Source: Dictyoglomaceae bacterium
GTDB lineage: Bacteria; Dictyoglomota; Dictyoglomia; Dictyoglomales; Dictyoglomaceae
Length of the DNA: 9,745 bases
NCBI GenBank assembly: GCA_028276205.1
Contig: JAPYWU010000042.1
Span: 1-9,745 of the forward strand
Direction of reading: 5' to 3'
Below, one piece after another: positions 1 to 6,523 of this stretch. Numbering within the stretch: position 1 is the stretch's first letter; the number at the start of each line of letters is the position of its first letter. The position numbers and the translations under genes are program-made. Below the pieces are notes generated by a model that saw nothing but the letters and a program-made list of their open reading frames with translations, ran no database searches and was not told the DNA's origin.

Positions 1-93
1 ACTCCTGTTCCAGGTGGAGTAGGGGTAATAACCACAAGAATATTAGCGTTAAATTTATTAAAGGCTATAGAAAAGAATGAGAATCGAAATTAA
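1..93 (+). CDS. folD: FolD, methylene-THF dehydrogenase / methenyl-THF cyclohydrolase (C-terminal end only)
   Basis: Frame 1 is open from the first base to a TAA at 91-93 and gives the last 30 residues of a protein beginning TPVPGGVG. PGGVG followed by a Thr-containing helix is the C-terminal signature of FolD, the bifunctional cytosolic enzyme that interconverts methylene-, methenyl- and formyl-tetrahydrofolate. In most FolD proteins the residue after PGGVG is Pro; here it is Val (PGGVGVITTRIL), a small departure from the usual signature. The start and catalytic Lys lie outside the window. The 3' end overlaps the next gene by 17 bases in another frame. The pairing with metV and metF supports the assignment, since all three act on the same C1-folate chain. 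Confidence 0.85.
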   Translation, partial: TPVPGGVGVITTRILALNLLKAIEKNENRN

Positions 94-685
94 AAAGATA
101 GAAGAAATAAAAAATTTAATATCAGGAAAGAAAATATTTATTTTCTCTTGTGATAATTGTGGTTTTGAAAGTTTTGAAAAAAAGAATAAAGAGGTATTTT
201 TTTATTTGGCTGAGTTAAAAACAGAGATAGTGGGTATTTATAATCTAACTATGGATAAATGTAATGTGGGTAGTTTAAAGAAGATAATAGATGAAATAGA
301 GGATGATATAAATAGAGCTGATAATATTTTGACCTTTACTTGTGGGGGTTTACCTCAAATATTACCAAACTATATTAAAAAACCTGTTATTCCAGCTACC
401 AACACTTTGAAGATTGAGCCTGGTAGATCCTTGGGTAGTTTTGCAAGATTATGTTCTGCTTGTGGAGAATGTTGGATTTATTATACAGGGAATCTTTGTA
501 TGGAAAAGTTATGTCCTAAAAAGATGAGAAATGGACCTTGTGGTGGAGCAGAGGATGGTATATGCGAAGTTTATGAGAGGTTATGTCCTTGGGTAATTTT
601 GTTTAGAACGAATAGAATATCTGAAGAGGATTTCCTCAAGATTATTCCACCAAAGGATTTTAGTAAAATTCTCTTACAAGAATGA
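77..685 (+). CDS. metV: MetV-type methylenetetrahydrofolate reductase iron-sulfur subunit (MTHFR C-terminal domain family)
   Basis: This 202-residue cysteine-rich protein resembles MetV, the partner of MetF in acetogens and related anaerobes, where it feeds electrons to the flavin reductase for methylene-THF reduction. Cysteines are at 25, 28, 62 and 89, and a dense cluster lies at 126, 129, 132, 141, 146, 155, 163 and 170 (CSACGEC, then GPCGG and a final LCPW). That cluster is characteristic of the MTHFR_C zinc/iron-sulfur family. The N-terminal half has CDNCGF and a TCGG stretch. The ATG at 77 lies inside folD and has only a weak upstream AAAGG; no other Met occurs before residue 59, so this start is the best available. 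The gene ends in a TGA that overlaps the ATG of metF. Family assignment is firm; cluster number and electron donor are not visible. Confidence 0.85.
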   Translation: MRIEIKKIEEIKNLISGKKIFIFSCDNCGFESFEKKNKEVFFYLAELKTEIVGIYNLTMDKCNVGSLKKIIDEIEDDINRADNILTFTCGGLPQILPNYIKKPVIPATNTLKIEPGRSLGSFARLCSACGECWIYYTGNLCMEKLCPKKMRNGPCGGAEDGICEVYERLCPWVILFRTNRISEEDFLKIIPPKDFSKILLQE

Positions 686-1548
686 ATTTTGAAGAAAAAT
701 TAAAATCAGGGAGATTTGTAATCACAGCTGAAGTTAGTCCTCCGAGAGGAGTGGATGTTTCTTCTTTTGTTAGTAGAACTTTAATATTGAAGGATAGAAT
801 AGATGCAGTAAATGTTACTGATTTCCAAAATGTAGGTGTCAGAATAACCTCTTTAGTAGGAAGCTATTTGTTATTAAAAGATGGAATAGAACCAATCTTT
901 CAAATTACAGCCAGAGATAGAAATAGGGTTGCCATTTCGGGTGAGCTATTAAGTGCATATGCCCTTGGTATAAGAAATGTTTTAGTTTTAACAGGTGATT
1001 ATACAACTACAGGTATTGCTAAAAGTGCTAAACCTGTATTTGATTTAGACGCAGTAAATATATTAAAGATAGCAAAGGGGTTAGAATCAGGAGAGGATTT
1101 TACAGGAAAGAAATTAAATAAAAGTCCTAATTTTTTCTTAGGAGCAGTCTTTAATCCTAATCTTACTCCTTTAGATATTGAGATTTTAAAGATAAAAAAG
1201 AAGATTTTAGCAGGAGCTGAGTTTTTTCAAACCCAATTGGTATTTGATTTATCAATTATGGAAAGGGTAAGAGAAAAAGTAGGTGGTGAAATAAAGATAA
1301 TTGCTGGAGTTACTATTTTTAAATCTGTGGAGATGATTGAGTACATGATAAATAATGTACCGGGCATAAAAATCCCAAAATATATTTTAGAAAAATTTGA
1401 AGGAAAAGATAATATAAGAAGTATTGGTATTGAACTTTGTGTGGATTTATGTAGTAAAATGAAAGAAAGTAAATTGGTCGATGGAGTTCATTTTCTTGCA
1501 TCCAGGCCATCAGATATTATAGAAGTTATGAATATCTTAAGATGGTAA
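682..1548 (+). CDS. metF: Methylenetetrahydrofolate reductase MetF
   Basis: This 288-residue protein has the normal length for the short, catalytic-domain-only bacterial MetF. This FAD TIM-barrel enzyme reduces 5,10-methylene-THF to 5-methyl-THF for methionine synthesis or the Wood-Ljungdahl methyl branch. Visible hallmarks are TAEVSPP near residues 15-21 (Glu17 in the position of the catalytic Glu of the EFFPP motif), VNVTDFQ at 43-49, QITARDRNR at 74-82 and LVLTGDY at 101-107, followed by the FFQTQ strand and the GVTIFKS segment typical of the family. The ATG shares four bases (ATGA) with the metV stop, so translation is probably coupled and a MetV-MetF complex is likely. No separate strong ribosome-binding site is seen. 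It is the third gene of a folD-metV-metF run. Confidence 0.92.
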   Translation: MNFEEKLKSGRFVITAEVSPPRGVDVSSFVSRTLILKDRIDAVNVTDFQNVGVRITSLVGSYLLLKDGIEPIFQITARDRNRVAISGELLSAYALGIRNVLVLTGDYTTTGIAKSAKPVFDLDAVNILKIAKGLESGEDFTGKKLNKSPNFFLGAVFNPNLTPLDIEILKIKKKILAGAEFFQTQLVFDLSIMERVREKVGGEIKIIAGVTIFKSVEMIEYMINNVPGIKIPKYILEKFEGKDNIRSIGIELCVDLCSKMKESKLVDGVHFLASRPSDIIEVMNILRW

Positions 1549-1554
1549 AGGAGG
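1547..1554 (+). promoter_or_regulatory. Shine-Dalgarno that fixes the start of the acetyltransferase gene
   Basis: AAAGGAGG lies 8 bases before the ATG at 1563 and overlaps the metF stop codon. An in-frame ATG at 1542 precedes this site and lies inside metF with no Shine-Dalgarno of its own, so 1563 is the preferred start. Confidence 0.8.
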
Positions 1555-1562
1555 ATAAGTTT

Positions 1563-2237
1563 ATGTGGGAGCCAGAAAATTTTTTTGAAATTGATGGAAT
1601 GGAGGAAGATCTCTTTAAAAATGTTGAGTATGTTTGGGAAACCTTGAAAAACCTAAAAACTTTTCTTGAAAAGTATGTAAAGCCAGAGATAGAGGGTATT
1701 ATTCAGGGAGGAGTTTTTATAGAGGGTCCAGTATATATAGGTGAGGGTACAGTTGTGGAACCATTTGTGTATATAAAGGGTCCTGCCTATATTGGTAAAA
1801 ATTGTGAAATAAGGCAAGGTGCTTATATACGAGGAAATGTTTATATAGGGGATAATTGTGTGGTGGGGCATTGTACAGAGGTTAAAAATAGTATATTACT
1901 TAATGGTGCAAAAGCTCCTCATTTCAACTATGTTGGTGATAGTATTTTAGGTCATAAGGTTAATTTAGGGGCTGGGACGAAAATATCTAATCTAAAGATG
2001 GGATCTTCTTCTACAGTAAAAATAAGTGTAAATGGTGAAGTTTATGATACTGGATTAAGGAAATTAGGAGCAATTATAGGGGATGAGAGTGAGACAGGTT
2101 GTAATTCTGTTTTAAATCCTGGCACCATATTAGGTAAAAAAGTACTGGTTTATCCTAATGCTTCTGTAAGAGGATATATTCCCTCTAATTCAATAGTAAA
2201 ATTTAAGCCAGATTTAGATATAGTTAGCTTAAAATAG
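1563..2237 (+). CDS. Stand-alone GlmU-type left-handed beta-helix sugar N-acetyltransferase
   Basis: This 224-residue protein begins with a helical segment of about 40 residues, then hexapeptide repeats (V/I-x-x-G pattern, such as VYIGEGT, AYIGKN, VYIGDN) forming a left-handed beta-helix. The rest resembles the acetyltransferase half of GlmU and of archaeal sugar-1-phosphate transferases. Residues matching GlmU catalytic and binding positions are kept: Lys108 (EVK), His120 and Tyr123 (PHFNYVGDS), Asn134 (VNLGAGT) and Asn143 (ISN). The usual N-terminal nucleotidyltransferase domain is absent. It likely acetylates an amino-sugar phosphate with acetyl-CoA, but the substrate cannot be read from sequence. 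It follows metF by 14 bases, probably in the same transcript. The longer start at 1542 would add seven residues and is less likely. Confidence 0.75.
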   Translation: MWEPENFFEIDGMEEDLFKNVEYVWETLKNLKTFLEKYVKPEIEGIIQGGVFIEGPVYIGEGTVVEPFVYIKGPAYIGKNCEIRQGAYIRGNVYIGDNCVVGHCTEVKNSILLNGAKAPHFNYVGDSILGHKVNLGAGTKISNLKMGSSSTVKISVNGEVYDTGLRKLGAIIGDESETGCNSVLNPGTILGKKVLVYPNASVRGYIPSNSIVKFKPDLDIVSLK

Positions 2238-2240
2238 GAT

Positions 2241-3392
2241 TTACCAAGCTTTTTTGAGAATTTCTAAGATTACATCATAGTTTAGGGCTCGAGGATTTGT
2301 TTTGTAAGAGCCTGTCTTTGGAGCTTCTTTAGCAATAATTAATAGTTGTTCTTTTGATATTCCGTAATTTCTGAGCCCTAATTTTATATTTAAAGTTTTC
2401 AAAAATTCTTCTATTTTTTTCAAAATTTTCTCCTTTGCAGATCTTAATGAATAAACTCCTACAGCTCTACCAAGGGTCGCGATTTTCTCTCTTGGTAAAA
2501 TATCCAAGTTATATTCTAACATTGGAAGGGTAACGAGAGCACATGCAAGACCATGAGGTATATTAGCATATACTCCTATAGGATGGGCTAATGCATGAAT
2601 ACCTCCGAGACCTGTTTGAGAGAAGGCCACTCCACTAATAGTACTTGCATAAAGTAGTTTTTCTCTTAGATCTATTCTTTCTAAATTTTCTATTACTCTT
2701 GGTAAATATTTATAAATAATTTTAAGAGAAGTAATGGAGATAGGATCAGTTAAAATGTTGCTATTTAGCGATAGGAAGGACTCTAATGAATGAATAAAGG
2801 CATCTAAACCACTATAGATAGTATTTTCTTTTGGCATGGATAAGGTAAGTAAAGGATCCACAATAGCTATTTTCCCATATAAACTATCATGCCTTATACT
2901 TAGTTTTTCCTTAGTGTCTGGATTAATAAGTACTGATACCCTTGTTACTTCACTTGCTGTACCTGCAGTGGTAGGAGCTAATATGCATGGTATACTCTGT
3001 ACAGAAATTTTTTCGCTTTTTTCACCTATATAGTCCCAAATAGAACCTGGGAGATTTATCTTTAAAGCTATAGCCTTTGCAACATCTAATACACTTCCTC
3101 CTCCTATTCCTACAATTAAATCTACTTCTTTTAGTTTTGCAATTTCAGCACCATTATCTACTACATAGTATGGTGGCTCTGGAGGTATATCATCAAAAAC
3201 GGTTACTTCTACTGGATAGTTATTAAAAAGATTGAGCAATTTATCTAAAATTCCTGTGGCTTTTAGATGCTTCTTACCAGTTACTAACAGTATTTTTTTA
3301 GCTCCTAAGGCATAGGACTCTTCAGGAATTCTTTCCCAGAGTCCTATGCCGAATTTAATCTTTACAGGAAGATAAAAAGAAAAATTCTGCAT
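2241..3392 (-). CDS. Iron-containing alcohol dehydrogenase (Fe-ADH family)
   Basis: This 383-residue protein has the full normal length of family III (Fe-dependent) alcohol dehydrogenases. The nucleotide-binding GGGS is at 97-100 in an N-terminal Rossmann-like domain. The four metal ligands of the family are present: Asp197 and His201 (GLDAFIHS), His266 (GGIHALAH) and His280 (NIPHG). It should reduce an aldehyde or ketone, or oxidise an alcohol, with NAD(P)H. The family also holds hydroxyacid transhydrogenases and maleylacetate reductases, so the substrate is open. Its ATG follows directly on the stop of the small dehydratase subunit, making it the last gene of the homocitrate operon; AAGGAG lies about 15 bases upstream, rather far. 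Its stop is only 3 bases from the convergent acetyltransferase stop. Confidence 0.88.
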   Translation of the reverse strand: MQNFSFYLPVKIKFGIGLWERIPEESYALGAKKILLVTGKKHLKATGILDKLLNLFNNYPVEVTVFDDIPPEPPYYVVDNGAEIAKLKEVDLIVGIGGGSVLDVAKAIALKINLPGSIWDYIGEKSEKISVQSIPCILAPTTAGTASEVTRVSVLINPDTKEKLSIRHDSLYGKIAIVDPLLTLSMPKENTIYSGLDAFIHSLESFLSLNSNILTDPISITSLKIIYKYLPRVIENLERIDLREKLLYASTISGVAFSQTGLGGIHALAHPIGVYANIPHGLACALVTLPMLEYNLDILPREKIATLGRAVGVYSLRSAKEKILKKIEEFLKTLNIKLGLRNYGISKEQLLIIAKEAPKTGSYKTNPRALNYDVILEILKKAW

Positions 3393-3893
3393 TTATATTT
3401 TGAAATCTCCTTCTTTTTTTAGGTACTCTACTAATCCTCCTGCCTGTAATATTTTTACCATAATATCTGGAAATGTACTCTTAGATAATATTGTTATATT
3501 TTTAGTCTTATTATAAATTTTTCCCTGAAATAAATCTACCTCTAATTCATCTCCATTATCTATCTCGTCAGTATCAGCTTCTAAGAGAGGAAGACCAACA
3601 TTAATTGAATTTCTATAAAATATTCTTGCAAAACTTTTGGCGATTACTAAACTTATTCCTGCATATTTTATAACTAAAGGAGCTTGTTCTCTTGAGGAGC
3701 CACATCCGAAATTCTTTCCAGCTACTATTATGTCATCTGGATTTATCTTTTTGTAAAATTCTGGATCTAAATCTTCAAAGAGATGTTTTGACATCTCATT
3801 AAAGTCCAAAGATTTAAATTTATATTTTCCAGATATGATATAGTCAGTATTTATGTCATCTCCGAATTTATGAGCTTTACCTTTTAATATCAT
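3393..3893 (-). CDS. leuD: LeuD-type small subunit of homoaconitase / 3-isopropylmalate dehydratase
   Basis: This 166-residue protein has the usual length for the short (type 2) LeuD-like swivel subunit. GDDINTD at 11-17 and NFGCGSSREQA at 61-71 are the family signatures; the latter helps form the active site when paired with the large subunit. The substrate-recognition loop after the first signature reads YKFKS (from Tyr24), whereas well-studied LeuD/HacB proteins mostly carry YLxx-type loops, so specificity for isopropylmalate, citramalate or homocitrate derivatives cannot be assigned from the loop by memory. It lies 15 bases after the large-subunit gene, and its Shine-Dalgarno AGGAGG overlaps that gene's TAG stop. 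Pairing with a NifV-type synthase favours homoaconitase. Confidence 0.85.
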   Translation of the reverse strand: MILKGKAHKFGDDINTDYIISGKYKFKSLDFNEMSKHLFEDLDPEFYKKINPDDIIVAGKNFGCGSSREQAPLVIKYAGISLVIAKSFARIFYRNSINVGLPLLEADTDEIDNGDELEVDLFQGKIYNKTKNITILSKSTFPDIMVKILQAGGLVEYLKKEGDFKI

Positions 3894-3908
3894 TTTTATT
3901 TTTTCCTC

Positions 3909-5165
3909 CTAATCCAAAAATTCACGAGGATCAGTAATTTCTCCCTTTATAGCTGAGGCAGCTACTGTTAAAGGAGATGCAAGGTGAATTAAGGCTTTAT
4001 TGTTTCCCATCCTTCCTTTAAAATTTCTATTTGCAGTAGATATAACATTCTCTCCATCAGCTGGTACTCCTTGATGTGTACCTACACATGGACCGCAACC
4101 AGGGTTTGTCACTACAGCTCCCGCATTTAAGAATGTTTCAATAAGTCCCTCTTTTAATGCTTGCATATATATACGCTTGGATGCTGGTGTGATTATAAGT
4201 TTAACATTTTTATTTACTTTTTTTCCTTTTAATATTTGAGCTGCATATCTTAAATCTTCCAATCTACCATTAGTACATGTTCCTATAAAAGCTTCATGAA
4301 TTTTTATTTTCTCTATTTGAGATATGGGATATACATTATCTACAGTATGGGGCAGAGCTACTTGAGGCTCTAAATTAGAAATATCAAAATTATAAATAGA
4401 CTCATATTCTGCATCTTTGTCTGCTTCAATACCATTATTTATAACAATTCCTATGTTTTTAAAAAATTCTTTTGTTTTTTCATCAAATGGCATAATACCT
4501 GCCTTTGCACCCATTTCAACCACCATATTAGTTATGGTAGCTCTTCCATCAATAGAAAGGTCTCTAATAGTTTCTCCATCAAATTCAATTGCTTTGTATG
4601 TTAATCCATCTGCTTTAAAGTATCCCACAAGGTATAAGATGATATCCTTTGAAACAACACCCTTAGGTAGTTTGCCATTAATATTGATTTTAACAGTACT
4701 TGGTACTTTAAACCACAATTTTCCTGTATACATTGCAGCTGCAAGCTCACTGGATCCTACTCCAGTTGAAAAGCAGTTTAGAGCCCCATAAGTACATGTA
4801 TGAGAGTCTGCTCCAATTACCAGACTTCCTGGGGTAGCTAAACCTCTTTCCATAAAAACTTGGTGACATACTCCTTCTCCAAATTCTGTAATCTGAGTTC
4901 CATATTTTTCTGCAAATTCTCTCATTAACTTATGAAGATTAGCTACCCCCTCATTAGGAGGAGGAACAGAGTGATCCATAACAAGAAGTACTTTTTCTGG
5001 ATTTATGACTCTGGTTCCTCCTAATTCCTCAAAGACTTTTATTGCTAATGGAGATGTACCATCTTGCCCCATTAAAGCATCTAATTTAGCAATAATAATA
5101 TCTCCTGCTTTAACATCTTTATTAGCATGATTAGAAAAAATTTTTTCCGCTATAGTTTTTCCCAT
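3909..5165 (-). CDS. leuC: LeuC-type large subunit of homoaconitase / 3-isopropylmalate dehydratase
   Basis: This 418-residue protein matches the length of the type 2 LeuC/homoaconitase large subunits found in archaea and anaerobic bacteria. The three [4Fe-4S] ligands are visible: Cys297 (IGTCTNG) and Cys357 and Cys360 (NPGCGPC). Other family motifs are MDHSVPPP at 63-70, GADSHTCTYGA at 118-128 and the C-terminal NRNFKGRMG. With the small subunit it would isomerise a hydroxy-tricarboxylate by dehydration and rehydration. Homocitrate to homoisocitrate is the most likely reaction, judged from the upstream NifV-like synthase; isopropylmalate isomerisation is the main alternative. The ATG is 2 bases after the synthase stop, with GAAGGAGT about 8 bases upstream inside the synthase gene. 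Confidence 0.88.
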   Translation of the reverse strand: MGKTIAEKIFSNHANKDVKAGDIIIAKLDALMGQDGTSPLAIKVFEELGGTRVINPEKVLLVMDHSVPPPNEGVANLHKLMREFAEKYGTQITEFGEGVCHQVFMERGLATPGSLVIGADSHTCTYGALNCFSTGVGSSELAAAMYTGKLWFKVPSTVKININGKLPKGVVSKDIILYLVGYFKADGLTYKAIEFDGETIRDLSIDGRATITNMVVEMGAKAGIMPFDEKTKEFFKNIGIVINNGIEADKDAEYESIYNFDISNLEPQVALPHTVDNVYPISQIEKIKIHEAFIGTCTNGRLEDLRYAAQILKGKKVNKNVKLIITPASKRIYMQALKEGLIETFLNAGAVVTNPGCGPCVGTHQGVPADGENVISTANRNFKGRMGNNKALIHLASPLTVAASAIKGEITDPREFLD

Positions 5166-5167
5166 CT

Positions 5168-6316
5168 TTACACTCCTTCTTTTTCTAATTTTTCTTTTAG
5201 ATAATCATTATATAGATACATCAATTCTTTATCAAATAAAGGTCTTTTAAGTTCTACAGCAAGAGCTCTTACTTTTTTAAGTAGTTCTTGGGCATCCTCT
5301 TCAGATAAAGTGATTCCATATTCTTGGAACTTTCTTATAAGGGCATGTGTGCCTGAGTGTTTACCAATTACTATTTGTCTTTCTCCTCCTACCTCTTCCG
5401 GAGAGAATACTTCGTATGTTTTAGGATATTTAATTACACCATCTGCATGTATTCCAGATTCATGAGCAAAGATATTTTTACCCACTATGGCTTTATTTAC
5501 AGGTAATTCTCTTGCAGAAGCTTTTGCTACATATTCACATAATTCTTTTAATTTATAAGTTTTAATTCCCACATCTATGTTATAAATATACTTTAAGGCC
5601 ATTACCACTTCTTCCAATGCAGCATTTCCAGCTCTTTCACCAAGCCCATTTACTGTAACACCTACATAAGTTGCCCCAGCTCTTACTCCTGCTAAAGCAT
5701 TAGCAGTAGCCATACCAAAATCATTATGGGTATGCATTTCTACAGGAATTCCTACCTTTTCTATAATAGTCTTAACAATCTCGTATATTGTGAAAGGTTC
5801 CATTATTCCAACGGTATCACAAAATCGCAATCTATCTGCACCTGCTTCTTTGGCTGCTCTTGCAAACTGGAGTAGAAATTCTAAATCTGTTCTTGATGCA
5901 TCCTCTGCATTTACCGATATGTATACACCATGTTTCTTGGCAAATTCTGTAGCCTTAACCATATTTTCTAAGACCCATTCTCTTGTCTTTTTAAGTTTGT
6001 ATTTTATATGGATATCGGAAGTAGAAATAGAAATAGCTACCGCATCTACCCCACATCTTAATGATGCCTCAATATCACTTATAACAGCCCTATTCCAACC
6101 CATGATGCTTGCTTTGAGGCCAGCCTTTACTATAGCCTTTATAGCTTCCTCCTCATCTCCTCCCATGACGGGAATACCAGCCTCAATCTGATGTACTCCT
6201 ATTTCATCAAGCATTCTTGCTATTTGGAGTTTTTCAGCTTTGGAGAATACTACTCCTGCTGTTTGTTCTCCATCTCTCAATGTTGTATCTACTATCTTTA
6301 TTTCTGTGTCCTTCAT
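5168..6316 (-). CDS. nifV: NifV-type homocitrate synthase (2-oxoacid/acetyl-CoA condensing enzyme)
   Basis: This 382-residue protein is a DRE-TIM metallolyase. DTTLRDGEQTAGV at 10-22 carries the metal and catalytic residues Arg14 and Asp15; HTHND at 195-199 supplies metal ligands His195 and His197; NGLGERAGNA at 223-232 and GIHADG at 288-293 are further family signatures. GVVFSKAEK and the segment from WNRA through ISISTSDIH resemble NifV homocitrate synthases of anaerobes more than LeuA. The leucine-binding regulatory domain of LeuA (about 120 extra residues) is absent. The probable reaction is 2-oxoglutarate plus acetyl-CoA to homocitrate. Alternatives are citramalate synthase, isopropylmalate synthase or Re-citrate synthase, all relatives. 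It is the first gene of a four-gene operon; AAGGAGG precedes the ATG by 10 bases. No nif gene is in view. Confidence 0.8.
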   Translation of the reverse strand: MKDTEIKIVDTTLRDGEQTAGVVFSKAEKLQIARMLDEIGVHQIEAGIPVMGGDEEEAIKAIVKAGLKASIMGWNRAVISDIEASLRCGVDAVAISISTSDIHIKYKLKKTREWVLENMVKATEFAKKHGVYISVNAEDASRTDLEFLLQFARAAKEAGADRLRFCDTVGIMEPFTIYEIVKTIIEKVGIPVEMHTHNDFGMATANALAGVRAGATYVGVTVNGLGERAGNAALEEVVMALKYIYNIDVGIKTYKLKELCEYVAKASARELPVNKAIVGKNIFAHESGIHADGVIKYPKTYEVFSPEEVGGERQIVIGKHSGTHALIRKFQEYGITLSEEDAQELLKKVRALAVELKRPLFDKELMYLYNDYLKEKLEKEGV

Positions 6317-6326
6317 ATTTTATACG

Positions 6327-6333
6327 CCTCCTT
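6327..6333 (-). promoter_or_regulatory. Shine-Dalgarno of the homocitrate synthase gene
   Basis: On the minus strand AAGGAGG lies 10 bases before the ATG that begins at 6316. It supports that start and marks the end of the operon leader. Confidence 0.8.
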
Positions 6334-6362
6334 GTTTAAATATTTATCTTTTACTAAAAACT

Positions 6363-6401
6363 AAAAAAGGTGCTTTGGCTCTTTCCGTCCAAAGCACCTT
6401 T
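6363..6401 (-). terminator. Intrinsic-terminator-like hairpin in the leader of the homocitrate operon
   Basis: AAAGGTGCTTTGG (6366-6378) and CCAAAGCACCTTT (6389-6401) pair perfectly over 13 bp around a 10-base loop. Read on the minus strand, the stem runs into TTTTTT (6368-6363), the classic form of a rho-independent terminator. Read on the plus strand it is followed by GCGTTTTTT, a weaker tail. It lies about 50 bases upstream of the homocitrate synthase start, between divergent genes, so on the minus strand there is no gene for it to end. It may be an attenuator of the operon, a 5' stabilising stem, or a block to antisense read-through. The structure is certain; its role is inferred. Confidence 0.7.
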
Positions 6402-6427
6402 GCGTTTTTTCTAAGTTTTTCAATTTA

Positions 6428-6456
6428 ATTTTAGCATAAAATTGTAATGAAAAAAA
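6428..6456 (-). promoter_or_regulatory. Candidate promoter of the homocitrate operon
   Basis: On the minus strand TGCTAAAAT is an extended -10 element (TAAAAT at 6433-6428). The -35 region about 17 bases upstream is only a T-run (6456-6451), so recognition would depend on the extended -10. It would start RNA near 6421, some 20 bases before the hairpin. Confidence 0.35.
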
Positions 6457-6457
6457 G

Positions 6458-6486
6458 TTGCTTAAATAATCTTTAATGTATAGAAT
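6458..6486 (+). promoter_or_regulatory. Candidate sigma-70-type promoter of the cupin-galU operon
   Basis: TTGCTT (6458-6463) and TAGAAT (6481-6486) are spaced by exactly 17 bases and lie 38 bases before the preferred start at 6524. Because the predicted RNA would begin near 6493, it would exclude the upstream ATG at 6476, in agreement with the Shine-Dalgarno evidence. Confidence 0.45.
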
Positions 6487-6510
6487 AGTTAAAGGTTTAT
6501 TAAACTATTT

Positions 6511-6517
6511 GGGGAGG
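6511..6517 (+). promoter_or_regulatory. Shine-Dalgarno that fixes the start of the cupin gene
   Basis: GGGGAGG lies 6 bases before the ATG at 6524. The in-frame ATG at 6476 has no Shine-Dalgarno and falls within the candidate promoter, so the shorter protein is preferred. Confidence 0.75.
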
Positions 6518-6523
6518 AAAGAT

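Noticed and set aside
2202..2233. Inverted repeat TTTAAGC / GCTTAAA with an 18-base loop near the 3' end of the acetyltransferase gene
   Set aside because: A 7-bp AT-rich stem with a long loop is too weak to call a terminator, particularly for a probable thermophile, and it lies in coding sequence.
4417..4791. Plus-strand open frame of 124 codons opposite the large dehydratase subunit gene
   Set aside because: It is antisense to a clear gene with intact family motifs, has no recognisable domain and no Shine-Dalgarno. The same holds for open frames at 5790-6191, 2836-3033, 1319-1510 and 1653-1871.
6361..6423. Possible leader peptide of 20 codons on the minus strand (TTG start, several Lys codons, stop within the T-run of the hairpin)
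   Set aside because: It has no Shine-Dalgarno, its start would lie at or before the predicted RNA 5' end, and its Lys codons are not more frequent than the local AT bias explains.
6240..6428. Plus-strand open frame crossing the homocitrate synthase start and the hairpin
   Set aside because: It is antisense to the synthase N-terminus and continues through the terminator-like hairpin; the predicted peptide has no family features.
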